From Streptomyces monomycini (GTDB taxonomy: Bacteria; Actinomycetota; Actinomycetes; Streptomycetales; Streptomycetaceae), in assembly GCF_022271435.1 (NCBI RefSeq), contig NZ_JAFIQY010000013.1, positions 62,001 through 126,000 of the forward strand: a DNA stretch of 64,000 nt. The letters run 5' to 3'. The position numbers were made by a program, and so were the translations under genes. Every line of letters begins with the position of its first letter. Position 1 is the first letter of the stretch. The notes under the pieces were generated by a model. That model saw nothing but the letters and a program-made list of their open reading frames with translations, made no database searches and had not been told where the DNA came from. This document shows positions 17,747 to 26,956 of this stretch, one piece after another.

Positions 17747-17950
17747 CTGAGGTTCTGGGCGTGATGTCGTCAAGGTGAGTCCGGTGGCTGTGAGGCATCC
17801 GTCGATGATGTCGCTGCGGTACTGCAGCTCGCGAAGACGGCATCGCAGGACGCGGATCAGGTGGTCGGGGTCGGTGAAGGCGGTCTTGGACTGGCCGGTG
17901 CGCCGGAGCACGGACCAGATGCCCTCGACCGGGTTCAGGCCCGGTCCAGG
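17747..17950 (-). pseudogene. IS630-family transposase, C-terminal remnant
   Basis: The coding strand reads GLNPVEGIWSVLRRTGQSKT, then RELQYRSDIIDGCLTATGLT and a stop, the C-terminal end of an IS630 DDE transposase including its Glu motif. Everything upstream of the Glu motif is missing. It is related to, but clearly diverged from, the remnant at 4693-5300, sharing the end sequence ctgaggtt.tgggc after TA. Confidence 0.8.
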
Positions 17951-18658
17951 TACAGCAGATCGCGCCATGCTGTCAGCGCCGGCCGCTCCGGCGACGCCGC
18001 ACCGAACACTCGCTGCTCAGGCACCCAGTGCTGCACCCCATTGCCGGTCTGCGACCACCACAGCCCCGTATCCCCAGCCCGCCTCGCCAGGCCATGTACA
18101 ACAGCACGCTGCACCCCACACGACTTCCCGACGGGGCCCGGCCGCCCCGCACGAAACACATGCTCCTCCGCACACCGCCCGCCCTCAGGACAGCATGAGC
18201 ACCGTTAACACACGCCGGCTCCGTCAAAACCGACAGGTTCCCGGATTCCTGGTGCGCTCTGACGACGAACTCGTTGGCCATTGCGCCGAGGCAAGCACGT
18301 TCCATGCCCTATGTGCGCTGCACGGGCGCCTTCCTACGTCCGGTGGGCTGTACTGGGCATCGGGCATAGCTGGTTGCCAGCGGGCGTTCGATGGCTCTCG
18401 AAAACTTCACTGCCCGAATCCGGCCGAGGCTTACCTTCTGGCGCGGGACCGCGCCGCTCCCTCGTGCGTCCGGTCAGCCCCGGGGGGCTTCGGGTACGGC
18501 TCGTTTCCCGTCGCCGATCGGGTAGCTCTGGCAACTTGGCCACCCGGGGCCCCTGACGACCTGACCGTTAATCGGGAGCCGCGGGTTGATCGCTGATGTT
18601 GGACAACGCCGGCGAGGTCGTCTGCGACATCGCGAACCGCACAGCGCCGGAGGGAGCC
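17951..18658. other. Unassigned DNA between IS remnants
   Basis: On the minus strand near 17945-18110 there is a plausible protein stretch (GDTGLWWSQTGNGVQHWVPE, then ALTAWRDLLYLD) without a start or a known family. The rest of both strands shows no supported gene. It is probably a remnant of island cargo truncated by the IS630 fragment. Confidence 0.35.
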
Positions 18659-19260
18659 GTGCCCGACTTGTGGGCCGGTGTAGACATCGGCAAGAAGCAC
18701 CACCACTGCGTGGTGATCAACGCGGACAGCGAGCGGTGCCAGACCCGCCGCGTCCTGCACGACGAACCCGAATTGCTCCAACTCGTCGGCGACGCCCAGG
18801 CGGTGTCGACGGACGTGCTGCGGACCGTCGACACCCACCACGGACTGGCCGCCCCGCTGATCGGCCTGCTGCTCCACCACGGCCAGCCGATCGCCTACCT
18901 GGCCGGCCGGACGGTGCACCGGCCCTCAGCCACCCACCGCAGCGAGGGCAAGACCGATGCCCGGGATGCTTTCATCATCGCCGACCAGGCCCGAATCTGG
19001 CGCGACGTGAGCCTGCTGCGGCGGGCGACGAGACCGCCGTCGACCTGCACCTGCTCACCTCCCGGCGCCTGCCTCGTCCTCGACAGCACCCGGCAGATCA
19101 ACCGACTGCACGCCCAGCTCCTGGCGTTCTTCCCCGCGCCGGAGCGCGCCCTGGACCTCACCAAGAAGGGCCCCTGTCACGCTGCTGACCCGGTACCAGA
19201 CGCCGGCTGCTCTGCGCCGCACCGGCGCCCGGAGATTCCATGCCTCGCCGGATCCGATCC
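18659..19260 (+). pseudogene. IS110-family transposase, truncated and frameshifted
   Basis: A GTG at 18659 after GGAGGGAGCC starts MPDLWAGVDIGKKHHHCVVI, the N-terminal DEDD nuclease motif of IS110 transposases. TDARDAFIIADQARIWRDV follows. The frame is then lost: AGDETAVDLHLLTSRRL lies one frame away, DSTRQINRLHAQLLAFFPAP returns to the first, and after LDLTKKGP it is lost again. The C-terminal transposase_20 domain is absent. IS110 elements lack clear inverted repeats, so no ends are given. Confidence 0.8.
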
Positions 19261-19369
19261 AACGGCGCTCCCGCTGAGAGGGGCCCGTCCCGATGTCGAT
19301 CCAGTACGGCGGATGCCTGCCACTTTGTGGCCGAGGCCGAGGAAGGCGAGTTGTAGGCCGCCTCAGAAA

Positions 19370-20824
19370 TCAGGTTTCGGTGCCGGCGTCGGAGGGTTCC
19401 GCTTTCGCGGGTTCCAGCGATTCTCGGTCGTCCCCCGCCTCAGGGGACATGCTGGCAGAGGAGACATGATGCGTCACCCAGCGGGCGTTGCTATAGAGCG
19501 ACTGTGAGGTTTCTGCATTCCGCTTCGCGGCTCCGCTGCGGTCGGGCTCCTCTTGAAGATACCGGCCCCTGTGGCTCACGAAGCGGAGGGTGTCACCATT
19601 TCGAAGCGCCCGCCGGCCGTTGATGGTGACGTTGTTGCCTACCAGGAACTCGGTGTGGCTGTTGATCTTCAGAGGGACGTTGTACGGGCCCCGCAGATCA
19701 CGAATGCGAACCATCTGGTCGTCGGCGACGGCGTTGAGGTTGCCCTTCGCGTTGAGGGTGCCGCCGACGGTGAGCTGGTTCGTGACGGTGACGTTGTTGC
19801 CCTTCAAGAACTCGGTGTGGCTGTCGATCTTCAGAGGGACGTTGTACGGGCCCCGCAGATCACGAATGCGAACCGTCCGGTCGTCGGCGACGGCGTTGAG
19901 GTTGCCCTTCGCGTTGAGGGTGCCGCCGACCGTGAGCTGGTTCGTGACGGTCACATTGTTGCCCTTCAGGAACTCGGTGTGACTGTCGATCTTCAGAGGA
20001 ACGCCGGACGGGCCGCGCAGATCCTTGATCCGTACAGTCCCCGACTCGGCTTTGAGGTCGCCGGTGACGACGAGGTTCCGCACTTCGAGGTCGGGGCCTT
20101 CGACCATCACGACGGTGGTCAGAGCGTGGGTCAGTGTCTGGCCGCCGTCGGTCACCGTCGCCTGGAGCATGAAGCCGGTGGGGGCGGTGAGCGGTTCGGG
20201 CGTGGTCCACTCGCGGACGTCCGAGACGTCCCGGGTGTTTCTGCCCCAGAACATCGTGTACTTGGCGTCTGCGCTGCCGTCCCATTTCAGGCTGGCTTTC
20301 TCGCCGTTGGCGACCAAAATCTTGGTCGGGTGAAAGTTCCGGAACAGGAACTCTGCCGGGAATTTCATCACGGGGGCGTCGGTTGCCAGCGGGGTGAAGG
20401 ATCCGTTGGTCGGAGAGGTCTCTTCGATGATCTTGATGTCTGCCTCGCCGACCGCTTGGTTCACCTCGATCTGTGAGATGGCCAGGGTGACGGCACGGCC
20501 GGTGACCTGCACCGGCCGCTCCGGCACGAACTCGAACACCTGCCACGTGTCGTCGGCGAAACCCTCACGTGCGACCCAGCGGTCCGCACTGTTGACGGTG
20601 GCCGAGGTGAGCTGCGCGCGGTTCTCGGTGAGGGCCGAGGCGCCTGGGCCGATCGGGATCCGGACGGTGATCTTCTTGCAGTAGACGGGGCTGGAGTCTG
20701 CGCTTCCGACCGTGATGTCCAGCCGGCCGATGACCGGGTCCTTGGCCGTGGACACCGTCAGAGGGTCGGGGTTCGGTTCGACCGCGTAGCTCAGCAGTGA
20801 GTCGGCCAGCACGGTGATGCTCAT
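19370..20824 (-). CDS. Fibre-like protein with 54-residue tandem repeats (last gene of four-gene block)
   Basis: 484 residues starting MSITVLADSLLSYAVEPNPD. The N-terminal 190 residues are beta-rich. A TIG-like domain follows (FHPTKILVANGEKASLKWDG, TMFWGRNT). A repeat region then carries RIKDLRGPSGVPLKIDSHTE, FLKGNNVTVTNQLTVGGTLN and AKGNLNAVADD, recurring nearly three times with a 162-bp (54-aa) period. Repeats of this character build trimeric beta fibres in phage tail fibres and adhesins. The C-terminus is charged and low in complexity. No signal peptide is seen. The start follows the 1276-aa gene by 18 bases, so it belongs to the same operon. The family is not identified. Confidence 0.85.
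   Translation of the reverse strand: MSITVLADSLLSYAVEPNPDPLTVSTAKDPVIGRLDITVGSADSSPVYCKKITVRIPIGPGASALTENRAQLTSATVNSADRWVAREGFADDTWQVFEFVPERPVQVTGRAVTLAISQIEVNQAVGEADIKIIEETSPTNGSFTPLATDAPVMKFPAEFLFRNFHPTKILVANGEKASLKWDGSADAKYTMFWGRNTRDVSDVREWTTPEPLTAPTGFMLQATVTDGGQTLTHALTTVVMVEGPDLEVRNLVVTGDLKAESGTVRIKDLRGPSGVPLKIDSHTEFLKGNNVTVTNQLTVGGTLNAKGNLNAVADDRTVRIRDLRGPYNVPLKIDSHTEFLKGNNVTVTNQLTVGGTLNAKGNLNAVADDQMVRIRDLRGPYNVPLKINSHTEFLVGNNVTINGRRALRNGDTLRFVSHRGRYLQEEPDRSGAAKRNAETSQSLYSNARWVTHHVSSASMSPEAGDDRESLEPAKAEPSDAGTET
19633..20045 (-). repeat. 162-bp in-frame tandem repeats
   Basis: The motif agaggracg recurs at 19671, 19833 and 19995, exactly 162 bp apart, within nearly identical units. The first two units differ by only a few bases, pointing to recent duplication or gene conversion. 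Confidence 0.85.
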
Positions 20825-20842
20825 GGAGAAGAGGCCTCTCAG

Positions 20843-23800
20843 TCAGGTCCGGGGCTTCAGTTGCAGGTATCCGGCGCGCGCCTCGGCGACCGGCTCCCCC
20901 GGATTCGCGTACGTGTCTGCCATCGCGATCGGGAACTCCAGCCACTCCGGCACGTCCCCGCCCCGGTCCCGGGGTTCGGCCCAGGCCCAGTCACCGTGCC
21001 AGGCCGCCGGGTGCGGCATGACGATCGAGTCCGCTTCGAGCCCGGAGCGCTGCTCCGGCTGCCGAGCAAGTGCCGCCTCGTCCTCCGCGGCCGGCGGCCG
21101 GGCCACGGCCAGTAGCGGGTGCAGCCGGAACGATGCCCTCATCCGTGCCAGCGAGGCGTGGACGAAGTCCGCGTCCAGGGCGAGGCGGGCAGTCGGCAGG
21201 ATGTCGGTGGTGGCGTGCACGGCGGCGTGTGGGTTCGTCAGGACGCTGAGGTGGTGGGTGACGGCTGCCTCGCCGGGGAGCGTGGCCGGCAGCGCCAGGC
21301 CGTGGCCGGTGCTGATCGGTTGCAGATAGGGGTGCGCGTCGGTCGGCTGCTCGGTGAACAGGGTGGTGTAACTGATGTCGCCGTCCGGGCCGGTGGCCGA
21401 GGCGAAGTAGCCGATCAGGCCGTCGGTCAACCGCACGGCCGAGCCCAGCCGGACTGGCCAGTAGTAGCCGTCGCGGCCCGGATAGTCCTGACCGGAGGCG
21501 GTGTCCACCGAGGCGGTCCCGGCGACCACGCCGTCCGAGGGCGGGACCGGGGCGGTGCTCCAGGCCGGGTCGGTCAGCGGCAGCCCTTGCAGGTCGATCG
21601 CCAGGTCGGCGGCGACCAGGGCCACCGGGCGGCCGATGAGCCGGGACGGGACCGCGTCGTCCTGGGCCGACGGGTCCACCATGCCGTCGAACGCGCCGTC
21701 GATCGTCTCCAGCAGTGCGGCGAACGCCAGGTGTGGTGAAGTCTGGCCGCGCAGCCCCGCGATGAACCCGGCCAGGCGCGGGTAGGCGGCGGTGAAGCCG
21801 GGCGATGCCGGGTCGGGGAAGGGCGAGTGCGGGAGCGGGTTCCAGGCGATCGCCCGGGTGGTGTTGAGGACCCGCATCTCGCCCAGTGGCGAGCCATCCG
21901 GTGCGTAGACCATCAGCGTCTCGTCCAGGTGGTTGGCCAGCAGCCATCCGGCGATCGGCGTGGCGGGCGTCCCCGCGTCACGGGCCCTCGGTGGGGCGGG
22001 AGAGGCGGCGCCGTCCGAGGCGGGCACGGCGGTCAGCCGTACCCGTGCCGGCTGCAGCAGGCGCGGCGGCAGCTGGATGAACCGCTGCGCGCCGATCGGG
22101 TCCGGATACAGCGGCTTGCGCGCATCGGGCAGGACGCTGAGGGAGCGGACGGGTGCAAAGCGCTCGTAATTGTTCTGTGCTGCGTTGGTGAGGTCCACAA
22201 CCCGCCCGAAGCGGTCGATGATCCGCAGGTCGTAGAAGAAGAACTGCCCGGCGCGGACGGGCTGGAAGGTGTCGTCGGCGGGGTCGGTGTCGCTGTGACC
22301 GCTCGGCGCGGGGCAGGCGGCCGCGTCCCCGAGCAGCGGTTGCAGGGCGGGCGGGACCGGGTTGCGGGAGCGCAGCGGCCGGGCCTCGCCGCTTCGTGTC
22401 AGCAGCCAGTCGTGGAATCCGTCGAGGGTCTGCGACAGCATGTCCAGGTCGGATGCGTCGTGGCGGAGTTGGCGCACGCCCATGGCCTCGGCGTCCGGAT
22501 ACGTCTGCAGGTACCGGTCCAGCTGCCGTTCCACCGCGTAGCGCACGGTCGGTGTCAAGAAGGACCGGCCCTTGAAGATCCGTCGCAGTGACGACGAGGC
22601 GTCCTGGGCGGTCGATCCGGTGCCCTTCCAGGTGTACGCGTTGCCGTCGAACTCCCAGTGTTCGGTGTCCTCGGTCCGGAACGGTGTGGGGACATACCGC
22701 ACGTCCCACTGGAGGTACATCGGCAGCCAGGGCTGTTTCCAGTACGCCGTGTACGCGGCCAGGCTTCCGGTGATGTTGAGGTCGGGATGAGCGATCGCGT
22801 TGTGCAGCGCGGTCGGGCCGGGGGCGGCGGCCGGTGTCCACGCCGCCTTGTCCAGCAGCGCGAATTCTGCGAGCAGCGAGCTGACCGGCGGCGGGAACCC
22901 GTCCAATTGTGGAGACGGAGGGGTTGCCGGTACGTCCTCGAACGAGCCGTCGATCTTGAGGGAGTGCAGCAGGTCCCCGGCGAGCCGCACGGGCAGCGGC
23001 TCGTCGTGCGCCAGCGGATCGGTGATGTTGGCGCCTTCGACGACGACCACCGGGTCGGCCGGTGTGTAGTAGTTCTCCGACATCTCACGCTGGAGTGCTG
23101 TCCCCTCCGGGACGTCGATGTCCGGCCGGGCGGTGAAATCCGCGATCGCCGCTTCCAGTTCTTCCGGCGTGTTGCCGCGCGGCAGTCCCTCTGCGAGCGC
23201 CGCGACCTTCTCGTACTGCGCCTTGGTGAGCCTGGCGATGGACGCCGTGCCGTCCGGGCTCGCCGCCGGGTCGAGCTGCGCGTCGGCGGACGCGTCGAAG
23301 CCCGGCGCGTGCGCGCCCTCGCGCGTCGCCCGGTTCCGCAGGAACCACAGGGTCCAGGTCCGCCATTGCAGGCTCCGGAGCTTGGGCAGCTCGGTGTCGT
23401 AAGCGATCTGCTGGTCGTTCAGCCGTACCAGCCACTGCGGATCACTCGTCCGCGCGGCACGGCGTGCTGCGGCGCTGCCTGGGGCGTCGTCGTCGAAGCC
23501 CTCGTCACGCCGCTCCACCAGCCGCCAGGTGTAGCCGGCTTCGTGCCCGGCGAACCAGGTGCTGCGCAGCGCCTCGTCCAGCTCGTCGTCCCCGCCGGGG
23601 TCGTCGAAGGAGTCGATGGTGCCGTGGTACAGGGCTGACAGCAGATCACCGGTCTCGGCCGAGCGGGTCTGGAGCGTGGTCAGTGCGGCCGCGGCGTCGC
23701 CGACGCTGTGCCCGACGGCGACCTTGAGGGGGTCGTTGACGGGATCGGGCTTGTCCGACGGCGGCAGGTAGTTCCGCTGCTGCCAGGTGACACCCAGCGC

Positions 23801-24673
23801 GGTGCCGACATACAGCGTGTTGCGCAGAGTGCCGGGGGCGGTGCCGGGCAGCGCCCACCCGAGCGCTGCCAGCACGGCCTCGGGGTCGGTGCGGTCCGGT
23901 GGCAGCAGGCCGGGAATGGTGAGCGCCTGCGCCAGGATGTCGGCGGGTTGCTCGGAGTACCAGCCGACGGCCAGGTAGGACAGCCGGTTGTCCGGCGGAT
24001 ACGTGTCGATCACGCCGTCTTTGAGGTCTTCGAGGTCGTCGTGGAAGGAGAAGACGCCGTCGTGGTAGGGCTCGTAGGCGGCGAAGGCCGGCAGTCCGGG
24101 CCCGACCGCGGTCAGGTACGGCGCGCGCCGTCCCGGGTCGGTCCACGGCTCGTCCGTGACGTCGGTGACCAGGCTGAGGAACGTCGTCTCCGCCGACTCC
24201 GGCTCCCGCAGCCGCGGCACCTTCAGCTTGGCGAAGTCGTCCCGGTCGGGGTAGTCGCTCTCCAGGTAGTCGCTGTGCACGAGCCAGCCCTTGGCGTGCA
24301 CCGTGTTGCGGTTGTCCGGCGCCGGCTGCCCCTTGGGGTCGAAGTACCGTACGATCAGCCACCGGTTCGGCACCAGCGGGAACGTGGTCTCCTCGGTCTT
24401 CTCGTCGTAGTGGCCGGTGGCGAGTGCTTCGGGGAACTGCCACTGCAGGCGTACGCCGAAGGGCACCTGTTCTTCGGCGCCCTGCCCGGCCGACGGTTCC
24501 GGCGGGGTGCCTTCCTCCAGCATCAGCTCGTAGTCCGTGCGCCAGCGGGAGAACGGCCCGCCGGCGGAGTTCACCAGGTCGTTGGAGACCAGCGCGTGCA
24601 GCCGGACGGGGACGATCAGGTCGGTCGCGTCGCCCGGCTCCGCGCCCGGGGCGGGCTCGATGGCTTCGCTCAT
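20843..24673 (-). CDS. Large conserved-type protein of unknown function (1276 aa)
   Basis: The start is ATG at 24673 (MSEAIEPAPGAEPGDATDLI), preceded by AAGGAG at nine bases; a GTG at 24691 would overlap the upstream stop. No signal peptide or membrane segment is visible. The sequence is rich in Trp, Tyr, Pro and Asp with domain-like stretches such as VPNRWLIVRYFDPKG, HAKGWLVHSDYLESD and FFYDLRIIDRFGRVVDLTNA. The last stretch recalls structural proteins with beta-sandwich modules. Between residues 300 and 450 there are polar helical stretches. I do not recognise a family. It is the third gene of a tightly packed minus-strand operon, pointing to a shared complex with its neighbours. Confidence 0.85.
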   Translation of the reverse strand: MSEAIEPAPGAEPGDATDLIVPVRLHALVSNDLVNSAGGPFSRWRTDYELMLEEGTPPEPSAGQGAEEQVPFGVRLQWQFPEALATGHYDEKTEETTFPLVPNRWLIVRYFDPKGQPAPDNRNTVHAKGWLVHSDYLESDYPDRDDFAKLKVPRLREPESAETTFLSLVTDVTDEPWTDPGRRAPYLTAVGPGLPAFAAYEPYHDGVFSFHDDLEDLKDGVIDTYPPDNRLSYLAVGWYSEQPADILAQALTIPGLLPPDRTDPEAVLAALGWALPGTAPGTLRNTLYVGTALGVTWQQRNYLPPSDKPDPVNDPLKVAVGHSVGDAAAALTTLQTRSAETGDLLSALYHGTIDSFDDPGGDDELDEALRSTWFAGHEAGYTWRLVERRDEGFDDDAPGSAAARRAARTSDPQWLVRLNDQQIAYDTELPKLRSLQWRTWTLWFLRNRATREGAHAPGFDASADAQLDPAASPDGTASIARLTKAQYEKVAALAEGLPRGNTPEELEAAIADFTARPDIDVPEGTALQREMSENYYTPADPVVVVEGANITDPLAHDEPLPVRLAGDLLHSLKIDGSFEDVPATPPSPQLDGFPPPVSSLLAEFALLDKAAWTPAAAPGPTALHNAIAHPDLNITGSLAAYTAYWKQPWLPMYLQWDVRYVPTPFRTEDTEHWEFDGNAYTWKGTGSTAQDASSSLRRIFKGRSFLTPTVRYAVERQLDRYLQTYPDAEAMGVRQLRHDASDLDMLSQTLDGFHDWLLTRSGEARPLRSRNPVPPALQPLLGDAAACPAPSGHSDTDPADDTFQPVRAGQFFFYDLRIIDRFGRVVDLTNAAQNNYERFAPVRSLSVLPDARKPLYPDPIGAQRFIQLPPRLLQPARVRLTAVPASDGAASPAPPRARDAGTPATPIAGWLLANHLDETLMVYAPDGSPLGEMRVLNTTRAIAWNPLPHSPFPDPASPGFTAAYPRLAGFIAGLRGQTSPHLAFAALLETIDGAFDGMVDPSAQDDAVPSRLIGRPVALVAADLAIDLQGLPLTDPAWSTAPVPPSDGVVAGTASVDTASGQDYPGRDGYYWPVRLGSAVRLTDGLIGYFASATGPDGDISYTTLFTEQPTDAHPYLQPISTGHGLALPATLPGEAAVTHHLSVLTNPHAAVHATTDILPTARLALDADFVHASLARMRASFRLHPLLAVARPPAAEDEAALARQPEQRSGLEADSIVMPHPAAWHGDWAWAEPRDRGGDVPEWLEFPIAMADTYANPGEPVAEARAGYLQLKPRT

Positions 24674-24687
24674 CTCGGGGGTCTCCT

Positions 24688-26952
24688 TCACGAGTCCTGG
24701 CCGGGCATCAGCCGCTGCTCCAGCGGCGCGTTGACGAGTTGCACAGCGAGCTGCGCCGGATGCAGGTCGGACAGCGAGTGCGCCTGCGCCAGCCGTTTGA
24801 CCAGACCGTCGTCTCCTTCGAGGCGCAGGACGTCGGCGACGCCGCCTTCCTGCGGCGGGCGCAGGTACAGGGAGAACACCGAGTCCGAGCCGGCGGGGAA
24901 GTACTCACCGGGCAAGGTGGCGCCCAGGGGCGGGTCCTGGCCTGTCTGGAGCTGGCGGAGACCGATCACCTCGCGCCCGGCGGCGTCGGTGTCGACACCG
25001 AAGTGGATGCCCTCACTCGGTTCGCGGATGAGGACACGGTCGGGAACGTCGTCGAACAAGCACAGCAGCATGTCCGAGGCCACCAACTCGCGCCGGATCT
25101 CCGTCAGCTGCCGCGTCCCCTTTCGGGCGACGACGGCCATGTCCGGCCACGCGGGCACCAGGCCCGAGCGCATCAGCAGTCCGGCCGCCGGGTAACCGGA
25201 GCGGTCCCCGGACAGCGTCGCGGCCCGCAACGACCGGTCACAGCGCTGGTCGAGGGAGGTGTGCACGGCGACGTCCCGAGCCCCGGCCAGCAGCGTGTCG
25301 ATCCACACCGGGTCGACGCGGAACAGGCGCAGCGACTCCTCGGGCAGCATCCGGAAGTCCGGCACCAGGTAGGAGAACGGCACTGATCGCAGGGCCCTGA
25401 GTTCGTCGAGCCGGTCGGCCAGTGCTCCGGCCCGGTGGCGAGCGACCGACAGTAGCGTCGCGGCCCGCCCGTCCTCATCGAGCGAGGCGCGGGCGTCGGC
25501 CCGGCTCAGCCGGGCGAACGGGGTGGGTTCGGGCACCGCCTCCTGTGGGAGCTGCGGGGCGCCGAGCGCATCGGCCAGCGTCCGGCCGCCGCGGTGCGCG
25601 GCCAGGCGGGCCAGGGCGCCGAGACCGAACCGGGTGCCGTCGGCCGACGAGACGCCGGCCGCGGAGCGCACCGGGTCGTTCGCCACGGCCATCATCCGCA
25701 CCGCCGTGTTCGCCAGCTCCCGCCGCGCCCGCGTCATCTCCTTCCCGTAGGACGGGTCGGCCAGCGCCACGGTCCGGCCGAGCGTCCAGGCAGCGGCGTA
25801 GGAGACGTCGAAGACGCCGTACGTCTGGTCGTAGACGAGAGCGAAGTCGGCGGTGGTGTGCGCGTTGGAGGTGTCCAGGTCCGGGACGTCCTGCGCGGTC
25901 AGCGGCGTGAAGGGGCCGCGGTACCAGGCGTAGGTGTGTTCCCCGGTGAGGGGGCGGTGCGGCACCGGCACGTACCCGAGGCGCAGCCGCTCCAGTGCGT
26001 ACGCTTCCTCCGCGCTCGGCGTGCCGGGGGCGTTCGCCGGACGCGGCATCCGCAGGGCCAGGTTTTCCGCGTCGGTGTCGCCCGGCGCCACCAGGTTCGC
26101 CAGGATCCCGGCCCCGTCGAACGCGGCTGCCGGATCGTTGCGGAACGACCACGACCACAGTGTCACCAGCCGCACGTGCCGGATGCCGCCGGGCAGGGTC
26201 CCGCCCAGATGCTTGTCAAAGCCCTCCAACGACACCAGATGCGCCACATGGTCGCCTTCACCGCGGGGAAACCGGTTGGCGGTGACCACACTGAAGGTGC
26301 CCTTGGTCAGGACCTCGCCGTCGGCCAGCAGCTTGGGTTCGTCGACGTCGCGGACGTGCGCCAGATAGTAGAGCTCTTGTTCTCTCGGCAGGACGGCCTC
26401 GAACACCGCCGCCGGGACGTCGATGGTGCGGCAGTTGCCTGCCAGCGCGGGGTCGTCGAGTCCGGTCAGCTCTGGACCGAGCACCGTCTCCTCGTCGTCC
26501 GCGCGTAGTTCCCGCACCGTCCGCTCCGTTGTCAGAGCCAGCGCCTCGGGGTCATCGGGCAATTCCCCGGCGCGGAACAGCATCAACGTCAGCCACGGTG
26601 CGCGCCGCTGGGCCAGCGACCACTTCGGCTCCCGCTCCCACGGCAGGTATGCGCGGGTCAGGGTGATGTGCGGCAGCACATGCCGGAAGTCGCCGCTCGC
26701 GCCGCGGGCCGGGTAGACCGCCTGCACGGTGGCGCCGTCGAGCATGAACTGCGGTGCGCGGATCTCGAACTCTTCGTGCGCACAGGGCAGCGGGGCGCTG
26801 CCGTCGACCGGGGTGGTGCCCTCCTTGAGGACGTGTTCGACCTCGATCGTGTACGTGCCGGCGGTCGCGGCCGGGCGCATGTGGTCGATGAAGGTGACGT
26901 CCAGCAGTTCCTGGGAGGCGCGGGTGCCGGCGGTGGAGGGTCGGGTGGCCAC
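24688..26952 (-). CDS. Large protein of unknown function (754 aa)
   Basis: Starts MATRPSTAGTRASQELLDVT four bases after the stop of the 1432-aa gene and ends 14 bases before the next start, so translation is coupled. It has no signal peptide or membrane helix. Recognisable stretches are HVLPHITLTRAYLPWEREPK, WLTLMLFRAGELPD, LVTLWSWSF and FSYLVPDFRMLPEESLRLF, with a C-terminal region on dose-like terms (LRQLQTGQDPPLGATLPGEY). Globular alpha/beta character is likely. No family was recognised. Position and length suggest a structural or processing partner of the flanking large proteins. Confidence 0.85.
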   Translation of the reverse strand: MATRPSTAGTRASQELLDVTFIDHMRPAATAGTYTIEVEHVLKEGTTPVDGSAPLPCAHEEFEIRAPQFMLDGATVQAVYPARGASGDFRHVLPHITLTRAYLPWEREPKWSLAQRRAPWLTLMLFRAGELPDDPEALALTTERTVRELRADDEETVLGPELTGLDDPALAGNCRTIDVPAAVFEAVLPREQELYYLAHVRDVDEPKLLADGEVLTKGTFSVVTANRFPRGEGDHVAHLVSLEGFDKHLGGTLPGGIRHVRLVTLWSWSFRNDPAAAFDGAGILANLVAPGDTDAENLALRMPRPANAPGTPSAEEAYALERLRLGYVPVPHRPLTGEHTYAWYRGPFTPLTAQDVPDLDTSNAHTTADFALVYDQTYGVFDVSYAAAWTLGRTVALADPSYGKEMTRARRELANTAVRMMAVANDPVRSAAGVSSADGTRFGLGALARLAAHRGGRTLADALGAPQLPQEAVPEPTPFARLSRADARASLDEDGRAATLLSVARHRAGALADRLDELRALRSVPFSYLVPDFRMLPEESLRLFRVDPVWIDTLLAGARDVAVHTSLDQRCDRSLRAATLSGDRSGYPAAGLLMRSGLVPAWPDMAVVARKGTRQLTEIRRELVASDMLLCLFDDVPDRVLIREPSEGIHFGVDTDAAGREVIGLRQLQTGQDPPLGATLPGEYFPAGSDSVFSLYLRPPQEGGVADVLRLEGDDGLVKRLAQAHSLSDLHPAQLAVQLVNAPLEQRLMPGQDS

Positions 26953-26956
26953 GGTG

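Noticed and set aside
4693..17950. Recent composite transposon flanked by IS630 copies
   Set aside because: The two IS630 remnants are both truncated and clearly diverged from each other, so they cannot be the ends of a recently moved unit.
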